Origin: Promethearchaeota archaeon
Lineage (GTDB): Archaea; Asgardarchaeota; Lokiarchaeia; Sigyniarchaeales; SOKP01
Assembly: GCA_016840695.1 (NCBI GenBank)
Contig: JAEORV010000074.1
Location: 1-7,095 of the forward strand
Direction of reading: 5' to 3'
DNA: 7,095 bases
This document shows, piece by piece, positions 1 to 6,456 of this stretch. The stretch's first letter is position 1, and every line of letters starts with the position of its first letter. Under the pieces are notes generated by a model. The model worked only from the letters and a program-made list of their open reading frames with translations. It did no database searches and was not told where the DNA came from. The position numbers and the translations under genes were made by a program.

Positions 1-1376
1 TATTGGTGTTTGATTCTTTAACTTCGCCATATCTTTTAAGCGGTTCAGAGGTCGTGCGATTCTTGAAATTGACCATCTCTAGGTTTGCTGCTGAAGGAAA
101 CAGTGCTTTAATCTGTTTTGATGAAGGTAGCAGTAAAGAGGAAGATCTTGTAGCCATGATGAGTCTATCAAACGGTGTAGTAAAGATGAAAATAGAAGAT
201 GAGAAACGAATCTTGAATGTCATAAAGCACCCAAAAGTGAAACCCGTAAGTATTGAAATTCCCTCAACAGAAATTTGGGAGAAAAAGATTTATGAAACCA
301 AGTTTTGGGATAAAGAATTCGCTAGAAAAATGGTAAGTGTAGAACAAATCTTAAAAAAATTCGAAGTTAATATTTTTTGGCCTAATTTTGCCTTCTGGAG
401 TTCCATAATCTGGGATCCTCGAAGATTTCCAAAGATGATATATGATTTATGGAAGGAGTTTGCCCTTCTTGGTAGAGAAGCATTATCGTTTTTTCCTTTA
501 TACAAGAGATTTTTCATTAAATTACTCATGCCCTCGAATTTTAATAAAATTAAAAATGTGAAGAAATTTTTTAAATTTTTTTCCAGACACATGAAATTAC
601 GCGGTGATTGTATATTAGAATATCTTGACGATTTCTCTAAAACCAATGAATATTATATTAGATTAGATGAATGTCGTGATTGTTGGGGGATAGAAAATGT
701 AGGTACACCCCTAGCCCTAGTGATTCCTGCTATAATTGCTGGATCATGTAAAATTTTTGATAAGGAAGAAAGAGATTGGAATGCTATTGAGACAAAGTGT
801 ATTGGACTTGGAGATCCTTATTGTGAAATTAAAGTAGTACCGGGGGAACTTAGTGAGCTCAGAGGTTTTCTTGAAAAAGATAATTCAATCATCGAAGGAG
901 TATATAATCATTTCATGCAGCATCTCATGGGATTTCTCCTCAATAATGAGCCTCTTATAGAGAGACCTATATTGGGTACCAATTTCATTATGGCTCATCC
1001 AGATATCGCTTTACCTGCGATGGTTGGAGAAAAATACCGTATGGCGTTAAGGATGGGAGGTGCTAGAGCAGGAAAGGACGTAGGAAATAATTTGATAAAT
1101 GCAGGAATAACTGAGGATGATGCTATAAACCGTATTGTCAATTTTTTAGTACATTGCAGGATAGGAAAAGAGATTTCGATAGATGAGACAATTAGAATAA
1201 AAGAAAACTGTGAAAGCTTGTATACGATATATTATTGGTCGAAGTGGCAGGAGCCTTCATGCTTCTTCACAACAGGATTTCTTAACGGTTTCTTCTCTAT
1301 TATCAAGAATCAACATGTTAGAGAAATTAAATGCATAGCAATGGGTGATCCCTATTGCGAATGGGAATTTAAATAG
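1..1376 (+). CDS. KaiC-like ATPase fused to two V4R domains, 5'-truncated by window edge
   Basis: The gene runs in from upstream; its first complete codon is at position 3 and no true start is in view. The first visible residues (LVFDSLTSPYL) align with the Walker B strand of the downstream paralogue, around its residue 122, so about 120 N-terminal residues with the Walker A loop lie outside. Domains seen, counted from position 3: the C-terminal half of a KaiC/RecA ATPase (1-82); a variable linker; an aromatic block with WDPRRFPKM (about 122-150); a first V4R-type module ending in KCIGLGDPYCEIKV (about 195-285); and a second complete V4R module ending at the C-terminus in KCIAMGDPYCEWEF (about 290-457). 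V4R modules are known as small-molecule-binding or redox-sensing domains related to the TRAPP/Bet3 fold. A ligand-responsive ATPase is inferred; the ligand is unknown. It is the first of two tandem paralogues. Whether its P-loop is intact cannot be judged here. Confidence 0.85.
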   Translation, partial: LVFDSLTSPYLLSGSEVVRFLKLTISRFAAEGNSALICFDEGSSKEEDLVAMMSLSNGVVKMKIEDEKRILNVIKHPKVKPVSIEIPSTEIWEKKIYETKFWDKEFARKMVSVEQILKKFEVNIFWPNFAFWSSIIWDPRRFPKMIYDLWKEFALLGREALSFFPLYKRFFIKLLMPSNFNKIKNVKKFFKFFSRHMKLRGDCILEYLDDFSKTNEYYIRLDECRDCWGIENVGTPLALVIPAIIAGSCKIFDKEERDWNAIETKCIGLGDPYCEIKVVPGELSELRGFLEKDNSIIEGVYNHFMQHLMGFLLNNEPLIERPILGTNFIMAHPDIALPAMVGEKYRMALRMGGARAGKDVGNNLINAGITEDDAINRIVNFLVHCRIGKEISIDETIRIKENCESLYTIYYWSKWQEPSCFFTTGFLNGFFSIIKNQHVREIKCIAMGDPYCEWEFK

Positions 1377-1380
1377 GTGA
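1375..1380 (+). promoter_or_regulatory. Shine-Dalgarno site AGGTGA overlapping the upstream stop codon
   Basis: AGGTGA is a perfect complement to the archaeal 16S rRNA tail. It lies six bases before the ATG at 1387 and shares its first two bases with the TAG stop of the upstream gene (1374-1376). This fixes the start at 1387 rather than the in-frame ATG at 1396, and indicates a polycistronic mRNA with likely translational coupling. Confidence 0.8.
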
Positions 1381-1386
1381 TTTTTA

Positions 1387-3189
1387 ATGGTATCTATGAA
1401 TGAAATACAATATATACCAGAGGGGAATATGATATTATTGATCGGCTCCCCTGGCGCAGGGAAAACAACCTTTTGTGAACAAGCTGCACTTCAAAATCTT
1501 GTGGAGGATAGACCCGTTATTTATGTGATAACTGAATTTGGATCTTCCAGAGCAGAAATAGCATTAAAAGAAAGAGGATTGGGCGAAATCGAGCCTGGAC
1601 TTTTAAGTTTTATTGATGCTTATAACGAGACGGTTGGCGTTTCAGTATCAGATAGGTTAGATACTTTATACGCTAATTGTAATAATATCTCGAGTATAGA
1701 CATAGCAATCTCAAGGTTAAGCGAAAATATAGGCAAGAAGGGCATCTTACTAATATTTGATTCCCTAACTTCGCCATATCTCTTCAATGGGACTGAAATT
1801 TTAAGGTTTATGAGGCTGACCCTATCAAAATTTGCTGCCATGGGAAACGCAGTAATGGTATCCATAGATCAAGGTTGTGGTAAACCAGAAGATCTCGTGG
1901 CGATGATGAGTATCTCAAATGGAGTAATAAAGATGGAAATAAAAGAGGGTAAGTGGTTTTTAAACATCATTAAGCATCCCAAGGTGAAACCAATAAAAAT
2001 CAAGGATATCCCCATAAAGCTTGAACGACGAGCTCAATTGCACAAACTAGCTTTAGATACAGATATGATTAATCCAGGGGGAGCAAAATTATTTATGAAA
2101 TCTTTATTAGGGGGCGAAAAAGCAGTTATAAGAAAAGAAGTGGGGGATTTCGTGAATCTTTTCTGGACCAACCTTATCCATTGGAGCGGGATGCTTTGGG
2201 ATCCTCAAAGATTTCCAAAGATGAAATATAATTTAAATAAGGAAGATGAGAGCATGGGATATTTAATGTTCAAGTATTTCCCTTGGTATGTGAAATTTCT
2301 AATGTTGTTTATGAAATTAAAAACACCTAAAAAGTTTAGTACAGTGAAGGATGTAAAAAAAGGAATACAGTATTATTTTTCTTCCCTCATGAAAGAGCGT
2401 AGTTGTATTCCAGAATACCTTCCTGATATCTCTAATACTGATGAACACTATATTCGAGCATATGAAAACTCTGATTGCTGTGGATTCAAGAAAATAGGTG
2501 CTCCGATGGCATTGTATCTTCCATCAGCTATAGCAGGAAGTGTAAAAGGAATAGAAACTTGGAGAGGATTTACTAGAGAATGGAATGCTATTGAGACAAA
2601 ATGTATTGGGCTTGGTGACCCTTATTGCGAAATTAAAGTAGTGCCAGGAGAAATTGATGAATTAGATAATTCTCTGGAAAAGGACAGCATTGTTGTTGAA
2701 AAGGTAAATGAAGAATTGATGAATCGACTTATTGGTTTTCTACTAGACGGGAAACCTCTTGTGCAAAGACCCAGATTAGGGAATAAGGTCCATCTTCATG
2801 TGGTAGGGCATGCTATAGGGTGGCTCAGTTATGTTCTTGGAGGTGAGAGATATCAAATGGCAATGAGGATGGGAGGTGCAAAGGTAGGAAAAGAGCTGGG
2901 GGAGCGCCTTCTAAACGCAGGAATTGAAGAGAATAAAGCAATAAAACTTTTATTTCATTTCTTAGAACACTGCAAGGTGGGAAAGGTAATATCAGGTAAA
3001 GCAATAAGAATAATGGATAATTGTGAGAGCTTATATACAAAATTTTGGGGGGGTAGACATGAATATCCCTCCTGCTATTTTACTACCGGCTTCTTCAACG
3101 GCTTCTTTTCAACAATAAAAAATAAATATGTCAAAGAAACTAAGTGCATGGCAAGAGGCGAACCATATTGTGAGTGGGAATTTCGATAA
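1387..3189 (+). CDS. KaiC/RecA-type ATPase with two C-terminal V4R domains, complete
   Basis: A 600-residue, probably cytoplasmic protein. Residues 1-205 are a RecA/KaiC-type ATPase: Walker A GSPGAGKT at 20-27, a likely catalytic Glu at 50 in a YVITEF strand (matching the TFEE region of KaiC), and Walker B ILLIFD ending at Asp125. The usual KaiC lead-in (TGIPGLD...GG) is missing; the P-loop comes almost at once. Residues 205-250 are a charged linker. Residues 252-345 are rich in Trp and Phe and contain WDPQRFPKM (271-279). The first V4R module ends at about 420, with cysteines 364, 365, 406 and 414; the second spans about 435-600, with cysteines 546, 563, 587 and 595. V4R domains bind ligands or sense redox state in other proteins (for example methanogen MsvR). 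An ATP-driven sensor or signalling ring is inferred. No DNA-binding or enzymatic output domain is visible. The gene is co-transcribed with its upstream paralogue and convergent to the next gene. Confidence 0.85.
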   Translation: MVSMNEIQYIPEGNMILLIGSPGAGKTTFCEQAALQNLVEDRPVIYVITEFGSSRAEIALKERGLGEIEPGLLSFIDAYNETVGVSVSDRLDTLYANCNNISSIDIAISRLSENIGKKGILLIFDSLTSPYLFNGTEILRFMRLTLSKFAAMGNAVMVSIDQGCGKPEDLVAMMSISNGVIKMEIKEGKWFLNIIKHPKVKPIKIKDIPIKLERRAQLHKLALDTDMINPGGAKLFMKSLLGGEKAVIRKEVGDFVNLFWTNLIHWSGMLWDPQRFPKMKYNLNKEDESMGYLMFKYFPWYVKFLMLFMKLKTPKKFSTVKDVKKGIQYYFSSLMKERSCIPEYLPDISNTDEHYIRAYENSDCCGFKKIGAPMALYLPSAIAGSVKGIETWRGFTREWNAIETKCIGLGDPYCEIKVVPGEIDELDNSLEKDSIVVEKVNEELMNRLIGFLLDGKPLVQRPRLGNKVHLHVVGHAIGWLSYVLGGERYQMAMRMGGAKVGKELGERLLNAGIEENKAIKLLFHFLEHCKVGKVISGKAIRIMDNCESLYTKFWGGRHEYPSCYFTTGFFNGFFSTIKNKYVKETKCMARGEPYCEWEFR

Positions 3190-3275
3190 TTCATAAAAAA
3201 ACAATAATACTACCTTTATTTAGAACTCTTTCTGAGTCAGAGACATCAAGAATAATGCTATTTGTTGATAAAGGA

Positions 3276-3308
3276 TTTTTTAATTAATTAGTGAATTTTT
3301 GTAAATTC
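3276..3308. terminator. Possible bidirectional terminator between convergent genes
   Basis: The 119-bp gap between the convergent stops holds a run of six T (3276-3281) and, directly beside the minus-strand stop codon, a 6-bp inverted repeat GAATTT/AAATTC (3293-3298 with 3303-3308, 4-nt loop). The T run could end the V4R operon; the AT-only hairpin could end the opposing gene, but it has no strong T tract on that strand. Nothing else coding is visible in 3190-3308. Confidence 0.3.
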
Positions 3309-4061
3309 CTATTTGTAAACCGTTGCATCAGGGTATACTTCAACACCGTTAGTAGATATATCATAAGGTCGAGGTTGGTTATCAATTGCCAATCCACGCA
3401 TCTTTTCTACTTGAAATATTCGTATTAGTTTAGTATCTTTAAGATAAGTCCTCAATAATATAACTCCCTGAGTAAGATATTCTTCAAATTGGTGTTCACG
3501 ATCCCATCCAGTACCTTTTAACTCTGAAATTAAAAGGTTCGTGCAACCTGTAGCGCGCAAATCTTTTATCACATCTCTCATAGCAGATATGCGTTCAATT
3601 TCATTTGGATATTGTAGAGTAAAAATTGTTATCGGATCTACCACCACTCTCTTTGCATTTATGTTAGTTATGCCCTTTTTTATTGCTTCAAGCAATTTAA
3701 CTAATCTAAATTCCTTCATACCTATTTGAATTAACCCTGTCGCTTCCTCTGATGCAATACGAACAGGAGAAATATTTATAAACATTAATTTCTCCTCATG
3801 TTCCAATTTTTTCAAATCCCAACCATATTTTAACATGTTTCTCCTTATATCATCGGGTTCTTCATCAAGAGTAATATATACTCCTGATTCATCATATTGG
3901 GTTGCGCCCGTATAAAGAAATTGCATGGCAAATGTAGTTTTTCCACTTCCAGGTCCACCACTTAAAAGAATTGTTTGACCCCTTGGTAACCCCTTATCTT
4001 CAAGAATTCTATCAACTCCAGGAATCCCTGTTGGGACATAGTCTTCAATCATCTTATTCAC
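3309..4061 (-). CDS. Single-domain KaiC-like RecA-superfamily ATPase
   Basis: A 250-residue protein, the usual length for archaeal single-domain KaiC homologues. It opens with the family lead-in TGIPGVDRIL (11-20) and GLPRG, followed by Walker A GGPGSGKT (35-42), a YITLDEEP strand (62-69) carrying the KaiC-type catalytic glutamates, and Walker B VVVD ending at Asp142. The C-terminal part is a regular RecA core, with no second ATPase domain and no V4R. Such proteins bind and hydrolyse ATP, often as hexamers, and act in archaeal signalling or motility control; the specific role here is unknown. The ATG at 4061 is chosen because a TATA-like box about 25 bp upstream predicts a transcript starting at or next to it; an in-frame ATG lies at 4052. 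It differs from the nearby V4R fusions in having the standard lead-in, so it is a separate branch rather than a recent copy. It could form mixed rings with them, but that is speculative. Confidence 0.9.
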   Translation of the reverse strand: MNKMIEDYVPTGIPGVDRILEDKGLPRGQTILLSGGPGSGKTTFAMQFLYTGATQYDESGVYITLDEEPDDIRRNMLKYGWDLKKLEHEEKLMFINISPVRIASEEATGLIQIGMKEFRLVKLLEAIKKGITNINAKRVVVDPITIFTLQYPNEIERISAMRDVIKDLRATGCTNLLISELKGTGWDREHQFEEYLTQGVILLRTYLKDTKLIRIFQVEKMRGLAIDNQPRPYDISTNGVEVYPDATVYK

Positions 4062-4136
4062 TTACAAAAGATTAAATATAGTAATATATACATTAATGTA
4101 AGTATTTTTAAAAAACATTATCTAAAGAAGACTTCA
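4062..4136. promoter_or_regulatory. Divergent promoter region with two TATA-like boxes
   Basis: The 75-bp gap separates two divergent genes. For the minus gene, TATATATTA (reverse complement of 4082-4090) is centred about 25 bp before its ATG. For the plus gene, TATTTTTAAA (4103-4112) is centred about 29 bp before its ATG at 4137. No Shine-Dalgarno is evident before either start, so both transcripts are probably leaderless or nearly so. The close packing means the two promoters may interfere with each other or be controlled together. Confidence 0.55.
4089..4100. promoter_or_regulatory. Candidate operator: 12-bp perfect palindrome
   Basis: TACATTAATGTA is perfectly self-complementary. It abuts the minus-strand TATA-like box and ends two bases before the plus-strand one, where a dimeric repressor could block both promoters. 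Since one target is a metal transporter, a metal-responsive regulator is a reasonable guess, but no known consensus is recognised. Confidence 0.35.
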
Positions 4137-5267
4137 ATGAATGCATTATCAGATTTAGAAGGCGATAAGATAATTAGCATAGCAAAGAAAATCTATACCT
4201 ATATCCTCATGCAATCTAAAGCATTTGAAATCCTTGCTAAGAAAACTAAGGAAGAAAAAATTAAACAATTATTATTAAGCATTAGCTCTGATGAAACCAA
4301 CCATTCTAAATTATGGTTTGAAGAAATAAATAAATTTGAAGATTTACATTATGGAAAATTTAAAACGGTTCTTAGAAATTGGAAAATTAGCTTCATGATG
4401 CACATATTAGGAACTAAAAGCTTTATTGAATGGGTAATAGTTGGCGAGGAAGAGGCACTTTATAATTTGGCTGTTCAAGTTGAAAATGTTAAAGATGCAC
4501 CAATTTCAGAATTTTGGGGAAGGATGTATTCTGATGAGCAATTCCACTTGGATAGAATGAAAGATGAAATTCTAGGGATAAAATCCTGGGAAATAGCTGA
4601 AGGTGGAGGCATTAGTGATATGATTCTTGGGGCAAATGATGGTTTAGTTTCGACTTTAGCATTTATCGCAGGAGTTTTTGGAGCAATCGCACAGTCTTAT
4701 GTAATATTGTTATCAGGAATCGCAGAATTATTTGCTGGAACAATCTCTATGGGAGTTGGTGCATATCAATCATCCAAATCTGAATTAGAAGTACTCGAAA
4801 GGGAAAATAGAAGGAAAAAAATCAAAAAGAAAAAGACACTAAAGGAACAGAAAGAGGAATTAATTAAGCTTTATCAAGAAGAAGGATTTGAAAAAAATGA
4901 AGCTAAAGCTATAGCAAACAAAATTGTGAGCAAAGAAGATAGATTTTTACATGAAGAGGCTCTTCAAAAATTAGGCCTTACCTCTAAAGAACGAGGGAAT
5001 CCAGCAAAAGCAGGAATTCTATGCGGAATTTCCTTCGCTCTTGCAGCCTTGGTCCCTATTTTTCCTTTCATCTTTCCATTAAGTAGCATAGAAGCTATGA
5101 TATTTTCCATAATTGCAACTAATATAGCCTTGTTTAGTGTAGGAGCCATGAAAACTATTTTCTCAAGAAAAAATTGGATTTTAAGTGGATTGCAAATGAT
5201 GATAATAGGAGCTGCTGCTGCAGGAATAACCTATATAATTGGAATAGTATTTTCTTTGATATTTTAA
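4137..5267 (+). CDS. Ferritin-like domain fused to VIT1/CCC1-family Fe/Mn transporter
   Basis: A 376-residue membrane protein. Residues 1-150 form a rubrerythrin-like four-helix domain with two ExxH di-iron motifs, E53-TN-H56 and E134-QF-H137, and a helix-3 Glu cluster (104-106). The helix-1 ligand position, usually Glu, seems to be Gln26, though this alignment is by eye. Residues 155-376 are a VIT1/CCC1 transporter: GANDGLVST (165-173) at the first membrane segment, ISMGVGAY (203-210) at the end of the second, a cytosolic Glu-rich and very Lys-rich helical insert (214-285) where the family binds metal, then three more membrane segments (about 292-313, 317-340 and 346-374). The architecture resembles bacterial MbfA, a ferritin-VIT iron exporter. 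Metal sensing or loading by the ferritin part and transport of Fe(II) or Mn(II) is the likely role; direction and membrane are not shown by sequence. There is no signal peptide. The gene is transcribed divergently from the KaiC-like gene. Confidence 0.9.
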   Translation: MNALSDLEGDKIISIAKKIYTYILMQSKAFEILAKKTKEEKIKQLLLSISSDETNHSKLWFEEINKFEDLHYGKFKTVLRNWKISFMMHILGTKSFIEWVIVGEEEALYNLAVQVENVKDAPISEFWGRMYSDEQFHLDRMKDEILGIKSWEIAEGGGISDMILGANDGLVSTLAFIAGVFGAIAQSYVILLSGIAELFAGTISMGVGAYQSSKSELEVLERENRRKKIKKKKTLKEQKEELIKLYQEEGFEKNEAKAIANKIVSKEDRFLHEEALQKLGLTSKERGNPAKAGILCGISFALAALVPIFPFIFPLSSIEAMIFSIIATNIALFSVGAMKTIFSRKNWILSGLQMMIIGAAAAGITYIIGIVFSLIF

Positions 5268-5347
5268 ATTGAGAAAAGATTGAAGAATATCTTAAAGTCA
5301 GGAAAGAGGAAAAACTCGTTGAAATTAGGAATGGGTAATCTTCTTCT

Positions 5348-5382
5348 CAGTTAAACCAAACAATAAGTGGTAGATTTAACTG
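5348..5382. repeat. Short inverted repeat between the transporter gene and tRNA-Arg
   Basis: CAGTTAAA (5348-5355) is repeated inverted as TTTAACTG (5375-5382) around a 19-nt loop. It lies 80 bp beyond the transporter stop and just past the tRNA-Arg 3' end. It could help terminate the convergent transcripts, but has no adjoining T tract, so a function is uncertain. The rest of 5268-5405 shows no gene. Confidence 0.3.
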
Positions 5383-5405
5383 TTTGCTATAAAGAATAAT
5401 GAAAA

Positions 5406-5483
5406 TGGTGGGCCTAGCAGGATTCGAACCTGCGACATCCCAGTCCGAAGCCGGGCACCCTATCCAGACTAGATTACAGGCCC
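5406..5483 (-). tRNA. tRNA-Arg (anticodon TCG), CCA encoded
   Basis: Read on the minus strand, the full cloverleaf folds: acceptor GGGCCTG with TAGGCCC (one G-U pair); a weak D-stem ATCT with GGGT; anticodon stem CCCGG with CTGGG; loop CTTCGGA giving anticodon TCG (5448-5446); a five-base variable region; T-stem GCAGG with CCTGC around TTCGAAT; discriminator A; and an encoded CCA (5408-5406). The body is 75 nt and has no intron. It reads CGA and, by wobble or modification, perhaps other CGN arginine codons. Position 10 is A rather than the common G. No clear promoter was fixed in the AT-rich 126 bp upstream (5484-5609). Confidence 0.95.
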
Positions 5484-5609
5484 ATGAGAAAAATTATAGA
5501 CTAAGTTATTACATCATCTCTATCTAAAAAATTTTATTATAACCCAAAATCTCGCATTTTCTACTCTTCTTATGGTTAAAGTAAAACATGTATTCATGAA
5601 AAAAGGTTA

Positions 5610-6056
5610 TTAATTGAAGAGTACTTCCATGAATTTCACATAATGCTTCCCTAATGCTCGTAATCTCATGGCGTTAGAAAGACTGCCCTTGAGTTTGATA
5701 ACTCCTTTATTATACAAGCTTTCAACGCTTATTTCTCGCACGACTACTTTATTTATTATGTCTTTTGGAAAATCTATGACGACCAAGGGAACGTCTTGCT
5801 CCTGATAAACCCCTTGACCGTACGTCATTGTCCCACCAACTATTTTTAAGAAAAAGCTAAAATCAAAATCGGTAAAGGTAAATTGAAACGCAGAATCGTG
5901 ATTTTTAAAAAGCCTCTTACACTCATTTAAAAGCTCCTCGCTATTCTGTTGAATTCGAAGCCCCGTTTTCACAATCTTATTGAAAATAGATACGAACTTG
6001 TCTTCGTTGTCGTTCAATTCTTCCAATATTGAAATTATCTGCTTTGTAGTGAGCAT
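5610..6056 (-). CDS. SCP2-like domain protein, divergent paralogue of the gene at 6573-7001
   Basis: A 148-residue protein with no signal peptide or membrane segment. Residues 1-55 are predicted helical and rich in Glu, Lys and Asn. Residues 57-145 match an SCP2-type domain: TFTDFDFSFFLKIVGG (60-75), then TYGQG (78-82), then a late helix region (KLKGSLSNAMRLR), all alignable to the second SCP2 gene in this window. SCP2 folds have a hydrophobic tunnel and bind sterols, fatty acids or other lipids; in archaea the ligand is unknown. The ATG at 6056 is preferred. A longer in-frame opening reaches 6221, but its extra 55 residues would be read antisense through tRNA-Asp and are low-complexity, and a TATA-like box at 6085-6094 puts transcription start just before 6056. 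It is more diverged from the SCP2 consensus than its neighbour. Confidence 0.75.
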   Translation of the reverse strand: MLTTKQIISILEELNDNEDKFVSIFNKIVKTGLRIQQNSEELLNECKRLFKNHDSAFQFTFTDFDFSFFLKIVGGTMTYGQGVYQEQDVPLVVIDFPKDIINKVVVREISVESLYNKGVIKLKGSLSNAMRLRALGKHYVKFMEVLFN

Positions 6057-6084
6057 GATGGACTTGACGAATTCTATTTCTATA

Positions 6085-6094
6085 CCTATATATA
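6085..6094 (-). promoter_or_regulatory. TATA-like box for the minus-strand SCP2-like gene
   Basis: On the minus strand this reads TATATATAGG, centred about 34 bp before the ATG at 6056, which predicts a leader of roughly ten bases. The rest of 6057-6180, shared with the divergent tRNA-Asp, is very AT-rich; a T/A-rich promoter for the tRNA must lie there, but no single box stands out. Confidence 0.5.
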
Positions 6095-6180
6095 ATATTA
6101 CTAATACTGTTTTAAGAATCTTTAGTAAAATTTTTATTTTTACGAATATTTTCTTTCGTGTAAAAGCTATTTTTTTACGT

Positions 6181-6288
6181 GCCCATATAGTGTAGTTCGG
6201 TCCAGCATTCGGGACTGTCACTCCTGCGACCCGGGTTCAAACGCGCGTGTGGTTTCCGCACTCGATGAAAATCCCGGTGTGGGCGCCA
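6181..6288 (+). tRNA. tRNA-Asp (anticodon GTC) with a T-loop intron, CCA encoded
   Basis: After removal of 30 nt (6242-6271) a complete cloverleaf forms: acceptor GCCCATA with TGTGGGC; D-stem GTGT with GCAT and a GG-containing loop; anticodon stem CGGGA with TCCTG; loop CTGTCAC giving anticodon GTC (6217-6219); T-stem CCGGG with CCCGG around a canonical seven-base loop TTCAAAT; discriminator G73, an Asp identity base; and an encoded CCA (6286-6288). The mature body is 75 nt. Without removing the insert, the T-loop would be 37 bases and not functional. There is no intron at the usual 37/38 site. It is divergent from the minus-strand SCP2-like gene. Confidence 0.93.
6242..6271 (+). other. Non-canonical archaeal tRNA intron at position 59/60 with BHB motif
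   Basis: The intron sits in the T-loop. The precursor forms a bulge-helix-bulge: the T-stem is the outer helix; TTCA (6236-6239) pairs with TGAA (6266-6269) as the 4-bp central helix; and the two 3-nt bulges are AAC (6240-6242) and AAT (6270-6272). Cutting after the second base of each bulge, as the splicing endonuclease does, removes exactly 30 nt and restores the loop TTCAAAT. The intron itself folds through GTGTGG/CCGCAC (6247-6252 with 6256-6261), while the pairing next to the 5' bulge is imperfect (two G-C pairs flanked by mismatches). Confidence 0.9.
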
Positions 6289-6294
6289 TTTTTT
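6289..6294 (+). terminator. T-run terminator of tRNA-Asp
   Basis: Six T follow directly after the encoded CCA, the usual simple T-tract stop for archaeal tRNA transcripts. Confidence 0.55.
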
Positions 6295-6456
6295 ACTTTA
6301 AATCTAAGACTTCATGGTAACAATGACTTTTCTGATAATTTGATAGTTTAAAAATACAAAAATCAAGTAGAAATCAATTAATTATCCATCGAATACGCGA
6401 ATTTTTTTTTCACATTTCCGACATTTTTATTTTTAAATGACCAAAGAGAAATATAA

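Noticed and set aside
290..646. 118-codon minus-strand reading frame inside the first V4R gene
   Set aside because: Antisense shadow of a clearly conserved coding region, with no recognisable domain or promoter.
3226..3236. Short palindrome TCTGAGTCAGA in the convergent gap
   Set aside because: Five-base arms around a single base, with no T tract beside it; expected by chance at this length.
4964..5149. Minus-strand 61-codon reading frame opposite the transporter
   Set aside because: Antisense to conserved membrane segments 3-4; no independent support.
5273..5338. A 21-codon open stretch after the transporter gene reading like a charged helix (KIEEYLKVRKEEKLVEIRNG)
   Set aside because: It has no start codon and is preceded directly by TGA; it could be a gene remnant but is too short to claim.
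5980..6195. Plus-strand 71-codon reading frame opposite the SCP2-like gene start and its promoter
   Set aside because: Its hydrophobic, Ile-rich product comes from AT-rich promoter DNA and runs into tRNA-Asp.
6057..6221. N-terminal extension of the minus-strand SCP2-like reading frame to 6221
   Set aside because: It would run antisense through tRNA-Asp, is low-complexity and basic, and lies upstream of a well-placed TATA-like box; the start at 6056 fits better.
6410..6418. Run of nine or more T upstream of the plus-strand SCP2 gene
   Set aside because: It has no hairpin and no upstream gene to terminate other than tRNA-Asp, which already has its own T run; probably base composition.
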